From positions 1 through 26,588 of IMG/VR virus record IMGVR_UViG_3300029448_000342: a DNA stretch of 26,588 nucleotides. One strand, 5' to 3'. Under the pieces are notes generated by a model, which made no database searches, was not told the DNA's origin, and worked only from the letters and a program-made list of their open reading frames with translations. Within the stretch, counting starts at the first letter, position 1, and each line of letters starts with the position of its first letter. A program made the position numbers and the translations under genes. Origin of the DNA: a virus. This document shows positions 7,918 to 15,903 of the stretch, piece after piece.

Positions 7918-8523
7918 TTATCTTCTCTTTGGATCTGGATGTTCGTTTTTTGGTTTTGTAAATGGACTTGGTGTTCCTTTTTCGTCTTTGTCCATGTGTT
8001 TTTGGTCAGGTTCTTTTTTTTCTGCCTCAACTTTTTCTTGTCTGTCTTTTAATAATTCTTTGAATAAACTTTTGTTTGCTTCATCTCCAAATGCTTTTTC
8101 TTTAGGCAGTTCTGGAGTATCTTTATATTCTAGATCTTGTAATACTGATCTAAATTCGTTTTCGTCTTTTTCTTTAGCCATATTGTCTTGATATTCTTCA
8201 GTTGGTTCACCTGGCTTTCTCACAACCACTTGATTTCTTGCTATGTTCATGTAATTGGCAATATATTCTGACATTTCAAAAACAGACGCAGGATAATTTG
8301 TTGTCAATTCGAAAATTGTTACATTAGTATTTTTAAACATAGGAAAATCTAAAGGTGTCTCTTGGATTGGCGTTGTTTTGCCTGCTGAAAGTTTTGCAAC
8401 TTCAAACTTTTGTAATCCTTGTTCTAATTTTGTGCCAAAATCTTTGTCAAGTTCACCCGCAATTTTGATACGGTAGTCGTATTGTGTAGTAGATTCTGCT
8501 AGATACTGTGTAAAATCACCCAT
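7918..8523 (-). CDS. Conserved T4-like phage structural-type protein (201 aa)
   Basis: This is a two-part protein. The conserved-looking N-terminal half (about 1-110) begins MGDFTQYLAES and includes YRIKIAGEL, a TPIQETPLDFP segment, a VTIFEL strand and VVVRKPGEPTEEYQ. The charged, disordered tail is rich in Lys, Glu, Asp and Pro. The N-terminal pattern is common among uncharacterised proteins of marine T4-like phages, near terminase and gp16. No catalytic residues are evident. It is placed directly after gp16, and its ACTAAATA box overlaps the gp16 stop. A head-assembly role is likely from context only. Confidence 0.68.
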   Translation of the reverse strand: MGDFTQYLAESTTQYDYRIKIAGELDKDFGTKLEQGLQKFEVAKLSAGKTTPIQETPLDFPMFKNTNVTIFELTTNYPASVFEMSEYIANYMNIARNQVVVRKPGEPTEEYQDNMAKEKDENEFRSVLQDLEYKDTPELPKEKAFGDEANKSLFKELLKDRQEKVEAEKKEPDQKHMDKDEKGTPSPFTKPKNEHPDPKRR

Positions 8524-8531
8524 AGTGCTAT

Positions 8532-8539
8532 TATTTAGT
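8532..8539 (-). promoter_or_regulatory. Late-promoter-like box overlapping the gp16 stop codon
   Basis: ACTAAATA contains the TAA stop of gp16 and lies 8 nt before the next ATG. Confidence 0.4.
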
Positions 8540-9059
8540 CTTTTTTCATTAGTTTACGCATCAATTCATTACGGTCAGTTATTATAGTGCCTTCACTATC
8601 AACTGCTTCGCTAACCTCATCTGAACCGTCTTTATCAATTTTCAACTTTTTAAGTTGTAATTCAACCATTTTTAGTTTTTTGTCTATTTTACTACCTTTT
8701 GCGTCAATAGCATTTCTCAACATGGTACTTGCTACCTCAAAAATACGTCCTGAATATCTACTATCAACGTTCATACCCAGATCCATTAAATTTTTATATG
8801 AATCTTCTGCTTCCATAGCCAGTTTGTCTAATTCAAGATCAGACAGTTCGCCTAATCCTGCTACTTGTGGAAGTGCTTTTTCGATTTTGTCAAATTCGTC
8901 ATATGCGGCCTGTAAAGACTTTGCAGTTTTTGGATCAACGTTTTTTTGAACTTGTCTAGTATTGTCTTTGTTTTCTCTTGCTTGTTCTTTTTTGTCTACC
9001 TGCTTGAATGCTTCTTTTACATTTGGTAAATTTAAAATTTCTTCTAGTTTTCTTGTCAT
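8535..9059 (-). CDS. 16: Terminase small subunit (gp16-like)
   Basis: gp16 recognises or regulates DNA for packaging and stimulates the gp17 ATPase. The 174-aa protein is largely helical, with the central region typical of marine gp16 proteins: LMDLGMNVDSRYSGRIFEVA (about 90-110), then a Lys-rich coiled-coil-like helix (KIDKKLKMVELQLKKLKID) and a polar tail. Length fits the family (T4 gp16 is 164 aa). It stands immediately after gp4 and a few genes before gp17, not directly next to gp17 as in T4. An AGTAAATA box containing the gp4 stop precedes it by 5 nt, with no Shine-Dalgarno. Confidence 0.82.
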   Translation of the reverse strand: MTRKLEEILNLPNVKEAFKQVDKKEQARENKDNTRQVQKNVDPKTAKSLQAAYDEFDKIEKALPQVAGLGELSDLELDKLAMEAEDSYKNLMDLGMNVDSRYSGRIFEVASTMLRNAIDAKGSKIDKKLKMVELQLKKLKIDKDGSDEVSEAVDSEGTIITDRNELMRKLMKKD

Positions 9060-9064
9060 GGTTT

Positions 9065-9072
9065 TATTTACT
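9065..9072 (-). promoter_or_regulatory. Late-promoter-like box overlapping the gp4 stop codon
   Basis: AGTAAATA contains the TAA of gp4 and lies 5 nt before the gp16 ATG. It repeats the stop-in-box arrangement seen at 8532-8539. Confidence 0.42.
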
Positions 9073-9511
9073 TACGTGTGCCTTGATGGAATAGTTGTTC
9101 TTCTGATACCACTCTAAATCGTATTTTTCTTTGTTTGGCATAGGCATTGGCGGCCTCCCATTTAGCCATATTGATTACAACTTGTTTTTTCTTACCCATA
9201 CTTTTGCCAGCGGCTTCCATGCTCATTTGTGCTTTTGGTTTTACTTCAATCATTTCAGCATGTTTTTTGCCGTTTTTATCCATGTACACAATAAAAAAAT
9301 CTGGCACATACACAGTATACTTTCCTGTAAGTGGATGCCTATAAGGAATTTTTATTGATTCACTGGCCCATTGATAAACATTTGGATGTTCATCACACAG
9401 TCGCATAAAAGCATGTTCCCAACTGCTTCTATAAGTTGGAGTTTTGAGACCTACGTATTTTTGTGAATTTTTCGGGGAGAATTTTCCACGAGCAAATCTT
9501 GGAATAGTCAT
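9068..9511 (-). CDS. 4: Head completion protein (gp4-like, PD-(D/E)xK-type fold)
   Basis: T4 gp4 (also called gp50/4) completes filled heads before tail joining. The 147-aa length matches T4 gp4 (about 150 aa). It has the family opening GKFSPKNSQKYVG, then TYRSSWEHAFMRLCDEHPNV, the IPY strand and YVPDFF, and ends the core with IEVKPK. Glu32, Asp71 and Glu89-x-Lys91 form a PD-(D/E)xK nuclease-like set, as in TnsA-type endonucleases, so a nuclease activity on DNA ends is possible. Its ATG overlaps the stop of the upstream 125-aa gene (TAATG), which suggests translational coupling. Confidence 0.9.
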   Translation of the reverse strand: MTIPRFARGKFSPKNSQKYVGLKTPTYRSSWEHAFMRLCDEHPNVYQWASESIKIPYRHPLTGKYTVYVPDFFIVYMDKNGKKHAEMIEVKPKAQMSMEAAGKSMGKKKQVVINMAKWEAANAYAKQRKIRFRVVSEEQLFHQGTRK

Positions 9512-9888
9512 TAGTCAACAATGTTTCTAGATACTATGTCCTTTGAAGACCTTGTGTTTCTTACTCCCAATCTACTAGACTTGTATCTGTTTGCATTAAG
9601 GATAGTCGAAGTTAATTCTGAAAGTTGTGCTGGATTGGCATATGTCAACTGATCTAAAATTTTTGTAACAGGTACCGAGTCTATTTTTGCCTGCTGTAGT
9701 ATTATATAAGCAGTATCTTCTGCCGCTTGCCTTGCAAATCCTCTTTTTACAAAAAATCCAACTGTGGCATCATAGTCATTAACACTAAATTCAAATTTAG
9801 TCTTATAGTTGTCATTTACTAAAGTATCTACCGACTTTTCAAGAGTGTCTTTTTCCTTCTGTGGTAAATTGGAATAAAATTGTGTCAT
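9511..9888 (-). CDS. Small conserved T4-like phage protein, probably virion-associated (125 aa)
   Basis: This gene is not assigned to a T4 gene. It is predicted mostly helical in the middle (VGFFVKRGFARQAAEDTAYIIL, then VTKILDQLTYANPAQLSELT) with a polar Arg/Ser-rich tail ending SRNIVD. Similar small proteins occur in marine T4-like phages next to tail or head-completion genes. Both ends are tightly coupled. Its ATG overlaps the TAA of the upstream tube-like gene and its TAA overlaps the gp4 ATG. A GAGAAGG ribosome site lies inside the end of the upstream gene. Tail or neck assembly is the likely context, but the function is unknown. Confidence 0.65.
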   Translation of the reverse strand: MTQFYSNLPQKEKDTLEKSVDTLVNDNYKTKFEFSVNDYDATVGFFVKRGFARQAAEDTAYIILQQAKIDSVPVTKILDQLTYANPAQLSELTSTILNANRYKSSRLGVRNTRSSKDIVSRNIVD

Positions 9889-11288
9889 TATATATTTGCC
9901 TTCTCTGCTACGATGTTTACGTTTTGTGTTACCCTATTAATTTTTATGTATCCATCTGCTACTAGTCCTTGTATATCTGTAGTTACTTGATCTCTGTAAA
10001 CGCTTTTTTCATTGTCAGTCAAGGCGGCATACGCCACGTCACTTTCTGCAATGGTTAACGAGTTTCGAGATCCAATTTTTTGATAATATAAAGCACTTGC
10101 AACTCTGTCTTTAGCAACTGTGTTTGTGTTAATTAAATTTTGTGCTTCTGCTGGTGACAGTATATTTGTGTATTGGCCGACATTATTGTTCACTGTTGTG
10201 TTATTTTCTGTACTGTTAGAATCCACATATCCTTTTGCTGTAGCAATAGCCGCTCCAGCCGCAACCGCGGTAACCGCCGCGTTACCTACACTAAAATTGC
10301 CTACAGGATTTGTAATGGTTCCTGCCTGTTTACCTATATCTAGCACACCTTCTTTTACTATTCCTTTAAGTTCTTCTTTGACTGCATCTTTGGCTTTAAT
10401 TTTTTTTGCATTGTTGTAAGTGTTTATACCTTTCAATATTGTTGCAACTCCAAATCTGCCTGTTTGGACATCTTCAATCACTGACCCAATACCGTCAACT
10501 ATGCCACCTGGCCCAAATATACTAGTGGTTCCACCACCTAATACTGATAAAGGTGAAGGTTCTAAATCATAATGTATTGTTGCAAAGCCAGGTACGCCAC
10601 CATTCTTAACCAGTCCTGCACCGTATAGTACAGTTTCATAAAATATTTGCATGTTGTTCTGCATAACACCTTGCCCATCTGCTTGATCTAATCCGTCATG
10701 TGACCATGAACCAATAATTGGATTTACAAGTGTAAAAGAAGTAAATCTTTGCTTATGTAATGCAAAAATTTGAATTGATTTTAGCAAAGGTTCTTTTCTT
10801 TTTTGTGCATTATCCATACCGAATTGTGTTACATTTGGATTGGGATCGTACATATTGTCTTGCGTTCCGAATCCTACTGTGCCAGGCTGTGTAGTTAAGG
10901 AATCTGCTATATTATACTCGTAATATGCTTTCCAAAATGCATTAACTGTGTCTGCATGATCATCGTGGAAATTTATATTGACAGGACTGTAACTAATTTT
11001 TGTGCCGATGTATGTCTTTTTGTTGTATTGTTGTTTTTCTTCTATGTTCATGTCATACTTGGGAAGGTCGCAAGATCTTACAAGCATGTTTAGTTCTAAT
11101 CTTTCATTATTAGTAAATCTTCTTACTGGAATATTGTTATCGATATCAAAAACAACATGAAACAGAAATTTCTGTTTCGGCATAAGTTTAAAGTTGTCAT
11201 CGAAGTATAATCTACTTGCATGACGATAGTCCTTCATGCCTGGTAGACCATTGGAAAATGCATTTAAAAAATTGTTAATACTTGGCAT
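9888..11288 (-). CDS. Tail-tube-fold baseplate/tube protein (gp48/gp54-like)
   Basis: The 466-aa protein has an N-terminal domain with tail-tube character: KFLFHVVFDI, SCDLPKYDM, a YNKKTYIG...ISYSPVNINFHDD stretch, SFTLVNPIIGSWSHD and MQIFYETVLYG. These match the order of strands in gp19-type tube subunits, as in the tube initiator and cap proteins gp54 and gp48. The C-terminal ~200 residues are Gly/Ala/Asn-rich. It probably starts tube polymerisation at the baseplate; whether it is gp48 or gp54 cannot be decided. The frame is open to a Met at 11306, but that codon abuts a terminator U-tract with no ribosome site. I prefer Met7 at 11288 (MPSINNFLNAF), which has GGTAAATA 5 nt upstream like many genes here. 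Confidence 0.7.
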   Translation of the reverse strand: MPSINNFLNAFSNGLPGMKDYRHASRLYFDDNFKLMPKQKFLFHVVFDIDNNIPVRRFTNNERLELNMLVRSCDLPKYDMNIEEKQQYNKKTYIGTKISYSPVNINFHDDHADTVNAFWKAYYEYNIADSLTTQPGTVGFGTQDNMYDPNPNVTQFGMDNAQKRKEPLLKSIQIFALHKQRFTSFTLVNPIIGSWSHDGLDQADGQGVMQNNMQIFYETVLYGAGLVKNGGVPGFATIHYDLEPSPLSVLGGGTTSIFGPGGIVDGIGSVIEDVQTGRFGVATILKGINTYNNAKKIKAKDAVKEELKGIVKEGVLDIGKQAGTITNPVGNFSVGNAAVTAVAAGAAIATAKGYVDSNSTENNTTVNNNVGQYTNILSPAEAQNLINTNTVAKDRVASALYYQKIGSRNSLTIAESDVAYAALTDNEKSVYRDQVTTDIQGLVADGYIKINRVTQNVNIVAEKANI

Positions 11289-11293
11289 AACTG

Positions 11294-11301
11294 TATTTAC
11301 C
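11294..11301 (-). promoter_or_regulatory. Late-promoter-like box fixing the start of the tube-like gene
   Basis: GGTAAATA lies 5 nt before the ATG at 11288, just behind the terminator. It falls inside the longer annotated frame, which supports the shorter start. Confidence 0.45.
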
Positions 11302-11306
11302 GCCAT

Positions 11307-11336
11307 AAAAAAAGCGCCAAAAAAGGCGCTCTTTTT
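11307..11336 (-). terminator. Rho-independent terminator after gp19
   Basis: On the minus strand, stem AGCGCC/GGCGCT with a T6 loop is followed by at least six T residues. On the plus strand the mirror also has a C-T5 run, so it could work both ways. It lies between the gp19 stop (11359) and the tube-like gene, and should end the gp18-gp19 transcript. Confidence 0.85.
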
Positions 11337-11358
11337 ACTTTACAAATGCAAAATTTGT

Positions 11359-11985
11359 TTAGATACCACCACCAGTTGCTAAAGTACCAATGGTTCTAGT
11401 TACTGCTGTTCCTATTCCTGTACCTGTTGGAGTTTGAACTGCGTTGTCGTATCTCACGTTCATTGTGATTGTTGCTGGATCTGATGTTGCATAAGCCAAT
11501 GAATTGTAGTTCACTGATTCTATGTATGCACCATACAACTCAAATGTTTCTAACACATTTGGTGTACTAGCACCGTTTCCACCGTCAAGCATTTCAATTC
11601 TTGAAGTAAATTTGTAGTCAATTCCTGAAGCGGCACTTGATTGCTCAAAGAAATCAAATTGTTTCTGTACTTGTTCGCCAACCAATTTAGTAACAGCGTT
11701 GTTTACGTCATCTCTTACTGTGATTGTTATTGGATCCCAAGTGTGTTTGCCTGCCATGTAAACTTTTGAATTGTAAACATCTAATGTTACGTTGTCAAAA
11801 GTTAAATTTGGTCTTGAACAATCAACTACTTGTTTTGTTAGTTCTGATCTAGGAGTAGATACACCAAAGTTTTCTAATATCACTCTAAATCGATATTGTA
11901 ATTTTGGCATCAACAAACCTTGTGATGCTGAACTTTGATCGTTTGCTAAAGGAACTGTAAATTTTGATAAAGTTGATATTGCCAT
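11359..11985 (-). CDS. 19: Tail tube subunit (gp19-like)
   Basis: This is the main subunit of the inner tail tube through which DNA passes. The 208-aa protein reads like marine T4-like gp19 throughout: GLLMPKLQYRFRVILENFGV (about 24-43), TKQVVDCSRPNLTFD, VYNSKVYMAGKHTWDPI, VGEQVQKQFDFFEQSSAASG, and IDYKF...LETFELYGAYIESVNYNSLAY. It is longer than T4 gp19 (163 aa) because of insertions and a Gly/Thr-rich tail. It begins 25 nt after the sheath stop and has both an AATAAATA box and a clear AGGAGA ribosome site, so it can be made in excess over the sheath transcript. A terminator follows it. Confidence 0.93.
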   Translation of the reverse strand: MAISTLSKFTVPLANDQSSASQGLLMPKLQYRFRVILENFGVSTPRSELTKQVVDCSRPNLTFDNVTLDVYNSKVYMAGKHTWDPITITVRDDVNNAVTKLVGEQVQKQFDFFEQSSAASGIDYKFTSRIEMLDGGNGASTPNVLETFELYGAYIESVNYNSLAYATSDPATITMNVRYDNAVQTPTGTGIGTAVTRTIGTLATGGGI

Positions 11986-11995
11986 ATGTTTCTCC

Positions 11996-12003
11996 TATTT
12001 ATT
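11996..12003 (-). promoter_or_regulatory. Late-promoter-like box before gp19
   Basis: AATAAATA (7 of 8 to TATAAATA) lies 10 nt before the ATG, and AGGAGA fills the gap. It is the only start-adjacent box that also has a Shine-Dalgarno. Confidence 0.5.
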
Positions 12004-12009
12004 CCAAAA

Positions 12010-15000
12010 TTAGTTTCCTAAATTTGCAATCTCTCCTGTGTTTTTGATTCTTAAAGGTATGTAGATAAATTCAACTGATTTTACTGGTTCAATTGCTATA
12101 TCAACATACAATTCGTTTCTGTCTATTCTAGTAGGTGTGTTGTTTGTGTCATCACATACTACCAAGAAGTCGAACAATGCTCTTTGACCAACAAGTTCTA
12201 ACAAGAATGATTCAACTGCTTGTTTAATTTCATTTCTAGTCAATTCATCATTTGGTTCGAAAATGAAAGGTTTAGCAATTGCGTCTAGTTGTGATCTTAA
12301 AAATACAACTAATCTTGAAACGTTAATTCTATCTAAAGCACTAGATCCTGAAACTTTAGTTAAGTTACCAAAGTTTACAATACCTGCTCCTGAGAAGAAC
12401 GTTATTGGATTTACTTTTGCTGTGTGTAAAGCATCTCTCGCTGATTCAGTTAATGATACTGTCTCAAATTCACCTGTTGTAGATTCAATATATCCTACTC
12501 CAGTTGCATTGTCAACTATACCTCTTCTGGTTCCTGCTGGTGCAAACCATGGGAATCCAATGTTGTCGTTGTTAGCCAATGTTCTTAGTATCATATGAGA
12601 TGGTGGAACAATTATAGTTGAGCCTGCATTATCAGTGGTTTGACCCGATGGATAAAATACTCCAAGGTGTTCACTTGCAGACACTAGTCCGTCTTCACCG
12701 TCTGCCGCGGCTCCTGCTGAGTTATTTGCCCAGTTGCTCACTGCTGTAGATGTTCCTGCCAGTCTTAATGGTGTATCACCTACCACAAACGCTGTGTTGT
12801 TTCTGTCTGTGTTTAGGTTAATCATGTTAGAAATAACTTCTGGATAACCAGGACAAGCAATTACATTAAAGCCTCTTTGATCTTCTCTAATTGCTTGGTT
12901 TGTGTCTATTTCTGATTTAAGTTGGTTTACTATTACTTGTCTCTGTGCTTTTCTACCAAATGTGCCACTACCATCAGCATTGTTAGTAGATTTAGTTACC
13001 CATCTGTCTGGATAGTAACCTGCAACTGATTCGTTGCTTGATCTAATATTACCTAGGCCAGTTGATCCTGATCCAGGGTAGATTGCTGTAGTAACATAAT
13101 CATTTCTGTATTCTTTTACATTGTATCCAGATCTTCTAGTATTGAATAACAACATACCTTTTGGATATAATGCTGGATCTGGAGCATCTGGATCTAAGTG
13201 GTTATCACTTAAAAGATCCTTAATTGAAGATGCTGTTCCTGCACCTGTGTTGCCATCAGCATCTTTTTCTGCTGTTGTTTGCCATCTAGCGTCAGCAAAC
13301 ACAACACCGTCTTCTGTGGTTTGGTCTGTTTTGTCAACTAGTTCAAAAGCGGCACCTGTTGTTGTAACAGTTGTACCATTGGATGTGTTAGTTGAACTCA
13401 ATGTAGCAGATGTGTTATATCTGTAAAGTTTTGGATAATTTTCTAAATCAGAGGTGTCAATCCATAGATCGTTATTGACTAATGGAGTTCCATCTGATTG
13501 AGAAGTTGGTTCTGTTGCACTAAATTGTGGACCGTTCGGATCAGTGCCACTGTTAACATTTAAGTAGCCTCTGAAACTTGTGCCATCGTGCTCTAAGATA
13601 TCAGCATCTAAGTTTGTGTTGTACCATAATTTTCCATTGCTTGGTTCATTAGTTGGTGCTGATGAACTTGCAGTGTATGATAAACGTTTAAAGTTAGATG
13701 CAATTATTGTTGCTGGAAGAGCAGTTGAATCTTCTGTAGCACCTGCTGGAGCATCATACAAATTATCAATTAATGTTGTGCTGTTAGCAGTGTAGGTTCC
13801 ATATGAATGAGCAGTTGAGGCACTAAAACCTGCATCTGCTAATGGAGTTCCTGATGTGTCGTACATTCTAAACTCTCCGCCTAGTTTGTGTTTGATTTCA
13901 ATTGCACCTTTTAAAGCACCTGAATCAATAACTCTGGCTTCAATGTTTGTAAATCCAGCATTTGAAATTGAAGTTACAAAATCTTCTGAATCAGATCCTG
14001 TAGAATCTCCCGGACCTACAATTGTAACTGTTTTGCTTGATAATGCTGATTGTCCTTTAAGAGACTCAGCAAGTACAAATGTTTCGTCTTTTACAAATAC
14101 TGGTGCAGTGTTATTACTTTGAATAATTGTTTCTCCACCTTCATATCTAAATACTTGGAAGTCACCAACTCTTAGTGTTGTGTCTCCGTCATCCACTGCA
14201 TTTTGTTCTGCAACATTAAATTGCGTGTATAGTGTTCCTTCATCAATTGAAGTACCACCGTTGTTTGGATCTAAGTTAAAGATTGCTGTGTGATTGTTTT
14301 CATGTAATGGTGCATCAACAGTAGAAAAAGTTGCAGTGCTAGCATTATATAATTTAACAACAATATCTGCTCCTGAATTAGGAGTTGTTGTTTTAAACCA
14401 TAAAGAACCGTTTGGTCTATTGTCTTCTGCTGTTTTCCAAGTTGGTCTATTAGAATGTTTCTTTTGTTCGAAACTTACACCTTTATAAACACCTGCGGTT
14501 AAACCTGCTACGGTCAATATTGTACCTGTTCCGTTTTCAAGTCTAATTGTGTTTGCACCGCCTACTGAATCACCGTAGTTAGTACCGTTGTGATATATTT
14601 CAACTTTACCTGTTGTAGAATCAACTGCGGCAGTTACTCCTTCAATACTTGCGTTGTTGATTGAAGTAGCCAAAGCGGCAAACGTTGTACCTGATAAAGT
14701 TACTGTTGCATCATTTATTTTGATTGTGTTTCCGTTGACTAAAGTGCCTGAAGTTGCTGTACCTTCAATTGTTGGCCAACTAGTGTGCCAACTTGTTGAA
14801 CCTACTTGTACCCAACTACCTGTGTCGTTTTTGTAATAGATCGGATTTGTAACAGCAGTTGTGTTAATAGCATACTGACCGTTTGATCCATAACTTGTTT
14901 TTGGAACACCTGTTGATACATTTCCTACAAGGTTAGTAACTGATGTAATAAGTTTAGGTGTTATTGTTGTAAATGATTGATTTGTTTTTGACCATTCGAA

Positions 15001-15441
15001 TAATCCATATACTGAACTCGCTAAATCAAACCAGTATGTGCCATCGTTTGGTGCTGAAGTTGGTGCTGAAGTTGATCCAACTAATTCTGTCATGTTTACA
15101 TTGGCTCTTAAAATGAACGCTTTGTTGGCAACTCCAAGGAATGAGTAAGCCGCTTGTAAACCATATTCGTTTAGTTCGTAACCGTTTATAGCACCACCTG
15201 CTGAATCCGTATAAAATTTTGGATCCCCAAATGTTTCTGTTAATTCTCTTTGTGATGATATCAAGAATGCTGTATTAGCATTTGCAGTTTGTGTGCCAGA
15301 CGCTGTGCCGTCACCTGCTCCGTTTTGTTTGTCTTGACCTGATGCTACTATTATAAGTGGAGTTGTACCTGCATCTGATGGTACGTAGAAACTTTCATCT
15401 ATTACTGAAACGTTTACTCCTGGACTAGTTAATGTTGCCAT
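12010..15441 (-). CDS. 18: Tail sheath protein (gp18-like), unusually large with inserted modules
   Basis: The contractile sheath subunit is shown by its N-terminus (MATLTSPGVNVSVID) and its conserved C-terminal domain. The latter runs from about 830 to 1143, including GFNVIACPGYPEV, KVNPITFFSGAGIVNFGNLT, VVFLRSQLDAIAKPFIFEPND, and the ending YVDIAIEPVKSVEFIYIPLR, which is typical of marine T4-like sheaths. The protein is 1143 aa against 659 aa in T4. The extra length (about 120-790) is filled by repeated short modules of the form pxxGtLWyxT...lyxydGtxW, for example at about 123-165, 185-213, 340-375, 592-628 and 642-700. These probably form a decoration on the outside of the sheath. It has an AAGGAGA ribosome site 9 nt upstream and a perfect TATAAATA box. 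Confidence 0.93.
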   Translation of the reverse strand: MATLTSPGVNVSVIDESFYVPSDAGTTPLIIVASGQDKQNGAGDGTASGTQTANANTAFLISSQRELTETFGDPKFYTDSAGGAINGYELNEYGLQAAYSFLGVANKAFILRANVNMTELVGSTSAPTSAPNDGTYWFDLASSVYGLFEWSKTNQSFTTITPKLITSVTNLVGNVSTGVPKTSYGSNGQYAINTTAVTNPIYYKNDTGSWVQVGSTSWHTSWPTIEGTATSGTLVNGNTIKINDATVTLSGTTFAALATSINNASIEGVTAAVDSTTGKVEIYHNGTNYGDSVGGANTIRLENGTGTILTVAGLTAGVYKGVSFEQKKHSNRPTWKTAEDNRPNGSLWFKTTTPNSGADIVVKLYNASTATFSTVDAPLHENNHTAIFNLDPNNGGTSIDEGTLYTQFNVAEQNAVDDGDTTLRVGDFQVFRYEGGETIIQSNNTAPVFVKDETFVLAESLKGQSALSSKTVTIVGPGDSTGSDSEDFVTSISNAGFTNIEARVIDSGALKGAIEIKHKLGGEFRMYDTSGTPLADAGFSASTAHSYGTYTANSTTLIDNLYDAPAGATEDSTALPATIIASNFKRLSYTASSSAPTNEPSNGKLWYNTNLDADILEHDGTSFRGYLNVNSGTDPNGPQFSATEPTSQSDGTPLVNNDLWIDTSDLENYPKLYRYNTSATLSSTNTSNGTTVTTTGAAFELVDKTDQTTEDGVVFADARWQTTAEKDADGNTGAGTASSIKDLLSDNHLDPDAPDPALYPKGMLLFNTRRSGYNVKEYRNDYVTTAIYPGSGSTGLGNIRSSNESVAGYYPDRWVTKSTNNADGSGTFGRKAQRQVIVNQLKSEIDTNQAIREDQRGFNVIACPGYPEVISNMINLNTDRNNTAFVVGDTPLRLAGTSTAVSNWANNSAGAAADGEDGLVSASEHLGVFYPSGQTTDNAGSTIIVPPSHMILRTLANNDNIGFPWFAPAGTRRGIVDNATGVGYIESTTGEFETVSLTESARDALHTAKVNPITFFSGAGIVNFGNLTKVSGSSALDRINVSRLVVFLRSQLDAIAKPFIFEPNDELTRNEIKQAVESFLLELVGQRALFDFLVVCDDTNNTPTRIDRNELYVDIAIEPVKSVEFIYIPLRIKNTGEIANLGN

Positions 15442-15474
15442 ATGTTTTGTTCTCCTTGCAAGGTTCGTTATTGC

Positions 15475-15482
15475 TATTTATA
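15475..15482 (-). promoter_or_regulatory. Late promoter of gp18
   Basis: A perfect TATAAATA on the minus strand, 33 nt before the ATG, with a ribosome site between them. It would drive gp18 and gp19. Confidence 0.75.
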
Positions 15483-15538
15483 GTGAATACGGTAAAATAC
15501 CTTATAACTGTGGCTATTTTAGGTACCTATATAGGGCA

Positions 15539-15546
15539 CGTAAATA
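15539..15546 (+). promoter_or_regulatory. Late-promoter-like box before the HNH-type gene
   Basis: CGTAAATA on the plus strand, 6 nt before the ATG at 15553. It sits in the same 111-bp divergent gap as the gp18 promoter, which also holds a 10-bp palindrome TAGGTACCTA at 15520-15529. Confidence 0.4.
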
Positions 15547-15552
15547 CAACTA

Positions 15553-15903
15553 ATGAAAAGACCTTTATGCAAAACCTGTAGAAACAAGCCTAGAGCGTAT
15601 GCCTACAAAAAAGGCAAAACTGTCTATTGGCGAAGCCAATGTGATACTTGCATTAGAAAGAAAAACAAACTTAAAACAGGTTATGCGGCTAAATGGTACA
15701 AAGCCGGATATAGGAAGAAAAAAAGATGTGAATTGTGCGGCTTTAAACAAGCATCATCTGCACAAATGGATGTATATCATGTGGATGGAAACAGAGCAAA
15801 CATATCTGCTTATAACCTCAAAACAATTTGTGCAAACTGTCAGCGATTAAAATCTACGCAGAATCTCGGTTGGTCTCTAGGGGATTTGGAAGTAGATGAT
15901 TAG
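15553..15903 (+). CDS. HNH-type zinc-binding protein, possible endonuclease (116 aa)
   Basis: Four Cys pairs are visible: C6-x2-C9, C30-x2-C33, C59-x2-C62 and C93-x2-C96. Between the last two pairs lies YHVDGNRAN...YNLKTICANC (about 75-96). This is the layout of a zinc-bound HNH/His-Me finger, with His76 and Asp78 near the catalytic position and Asn80/Asn88 following. It is small and strongly basic, consistent with DNA binding. A free-standing homing nuclease or a packaging-associated nuclease are both possible. No intron is evident in neighbours, and no target can be named. Its last 50 bases overlap the end of the convergent dNMP kinase gene. It is one of few plus-strand genes here. Confidence 0.72.
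   Translation: MKRPLCKTCRNKPRAYAYKKGKTVYWRSQCDTCIRKKNKLKTGYAAKWYKAGYRKKKRCELCGFKQASSAQMDVYHVDGNRANISAYNLKTICANCQRLKSTQNLGWSLGDLEVDD

Noticed and set aside
7917-8030. N-terminal extension of the 320-aa protein
   Set aside because: It overlaps the upstream gene in another frame with a Lys/Gln-rich, out-of-frame-looking sequence. The ATG at 7916 follows the upstream stop directly.
15553-15903. HNH gene as part of an intron or intein
   Set aside because: The neighbouring genes are uninterrupted and the HNH gene has its own start region. It is a free-standing gene.
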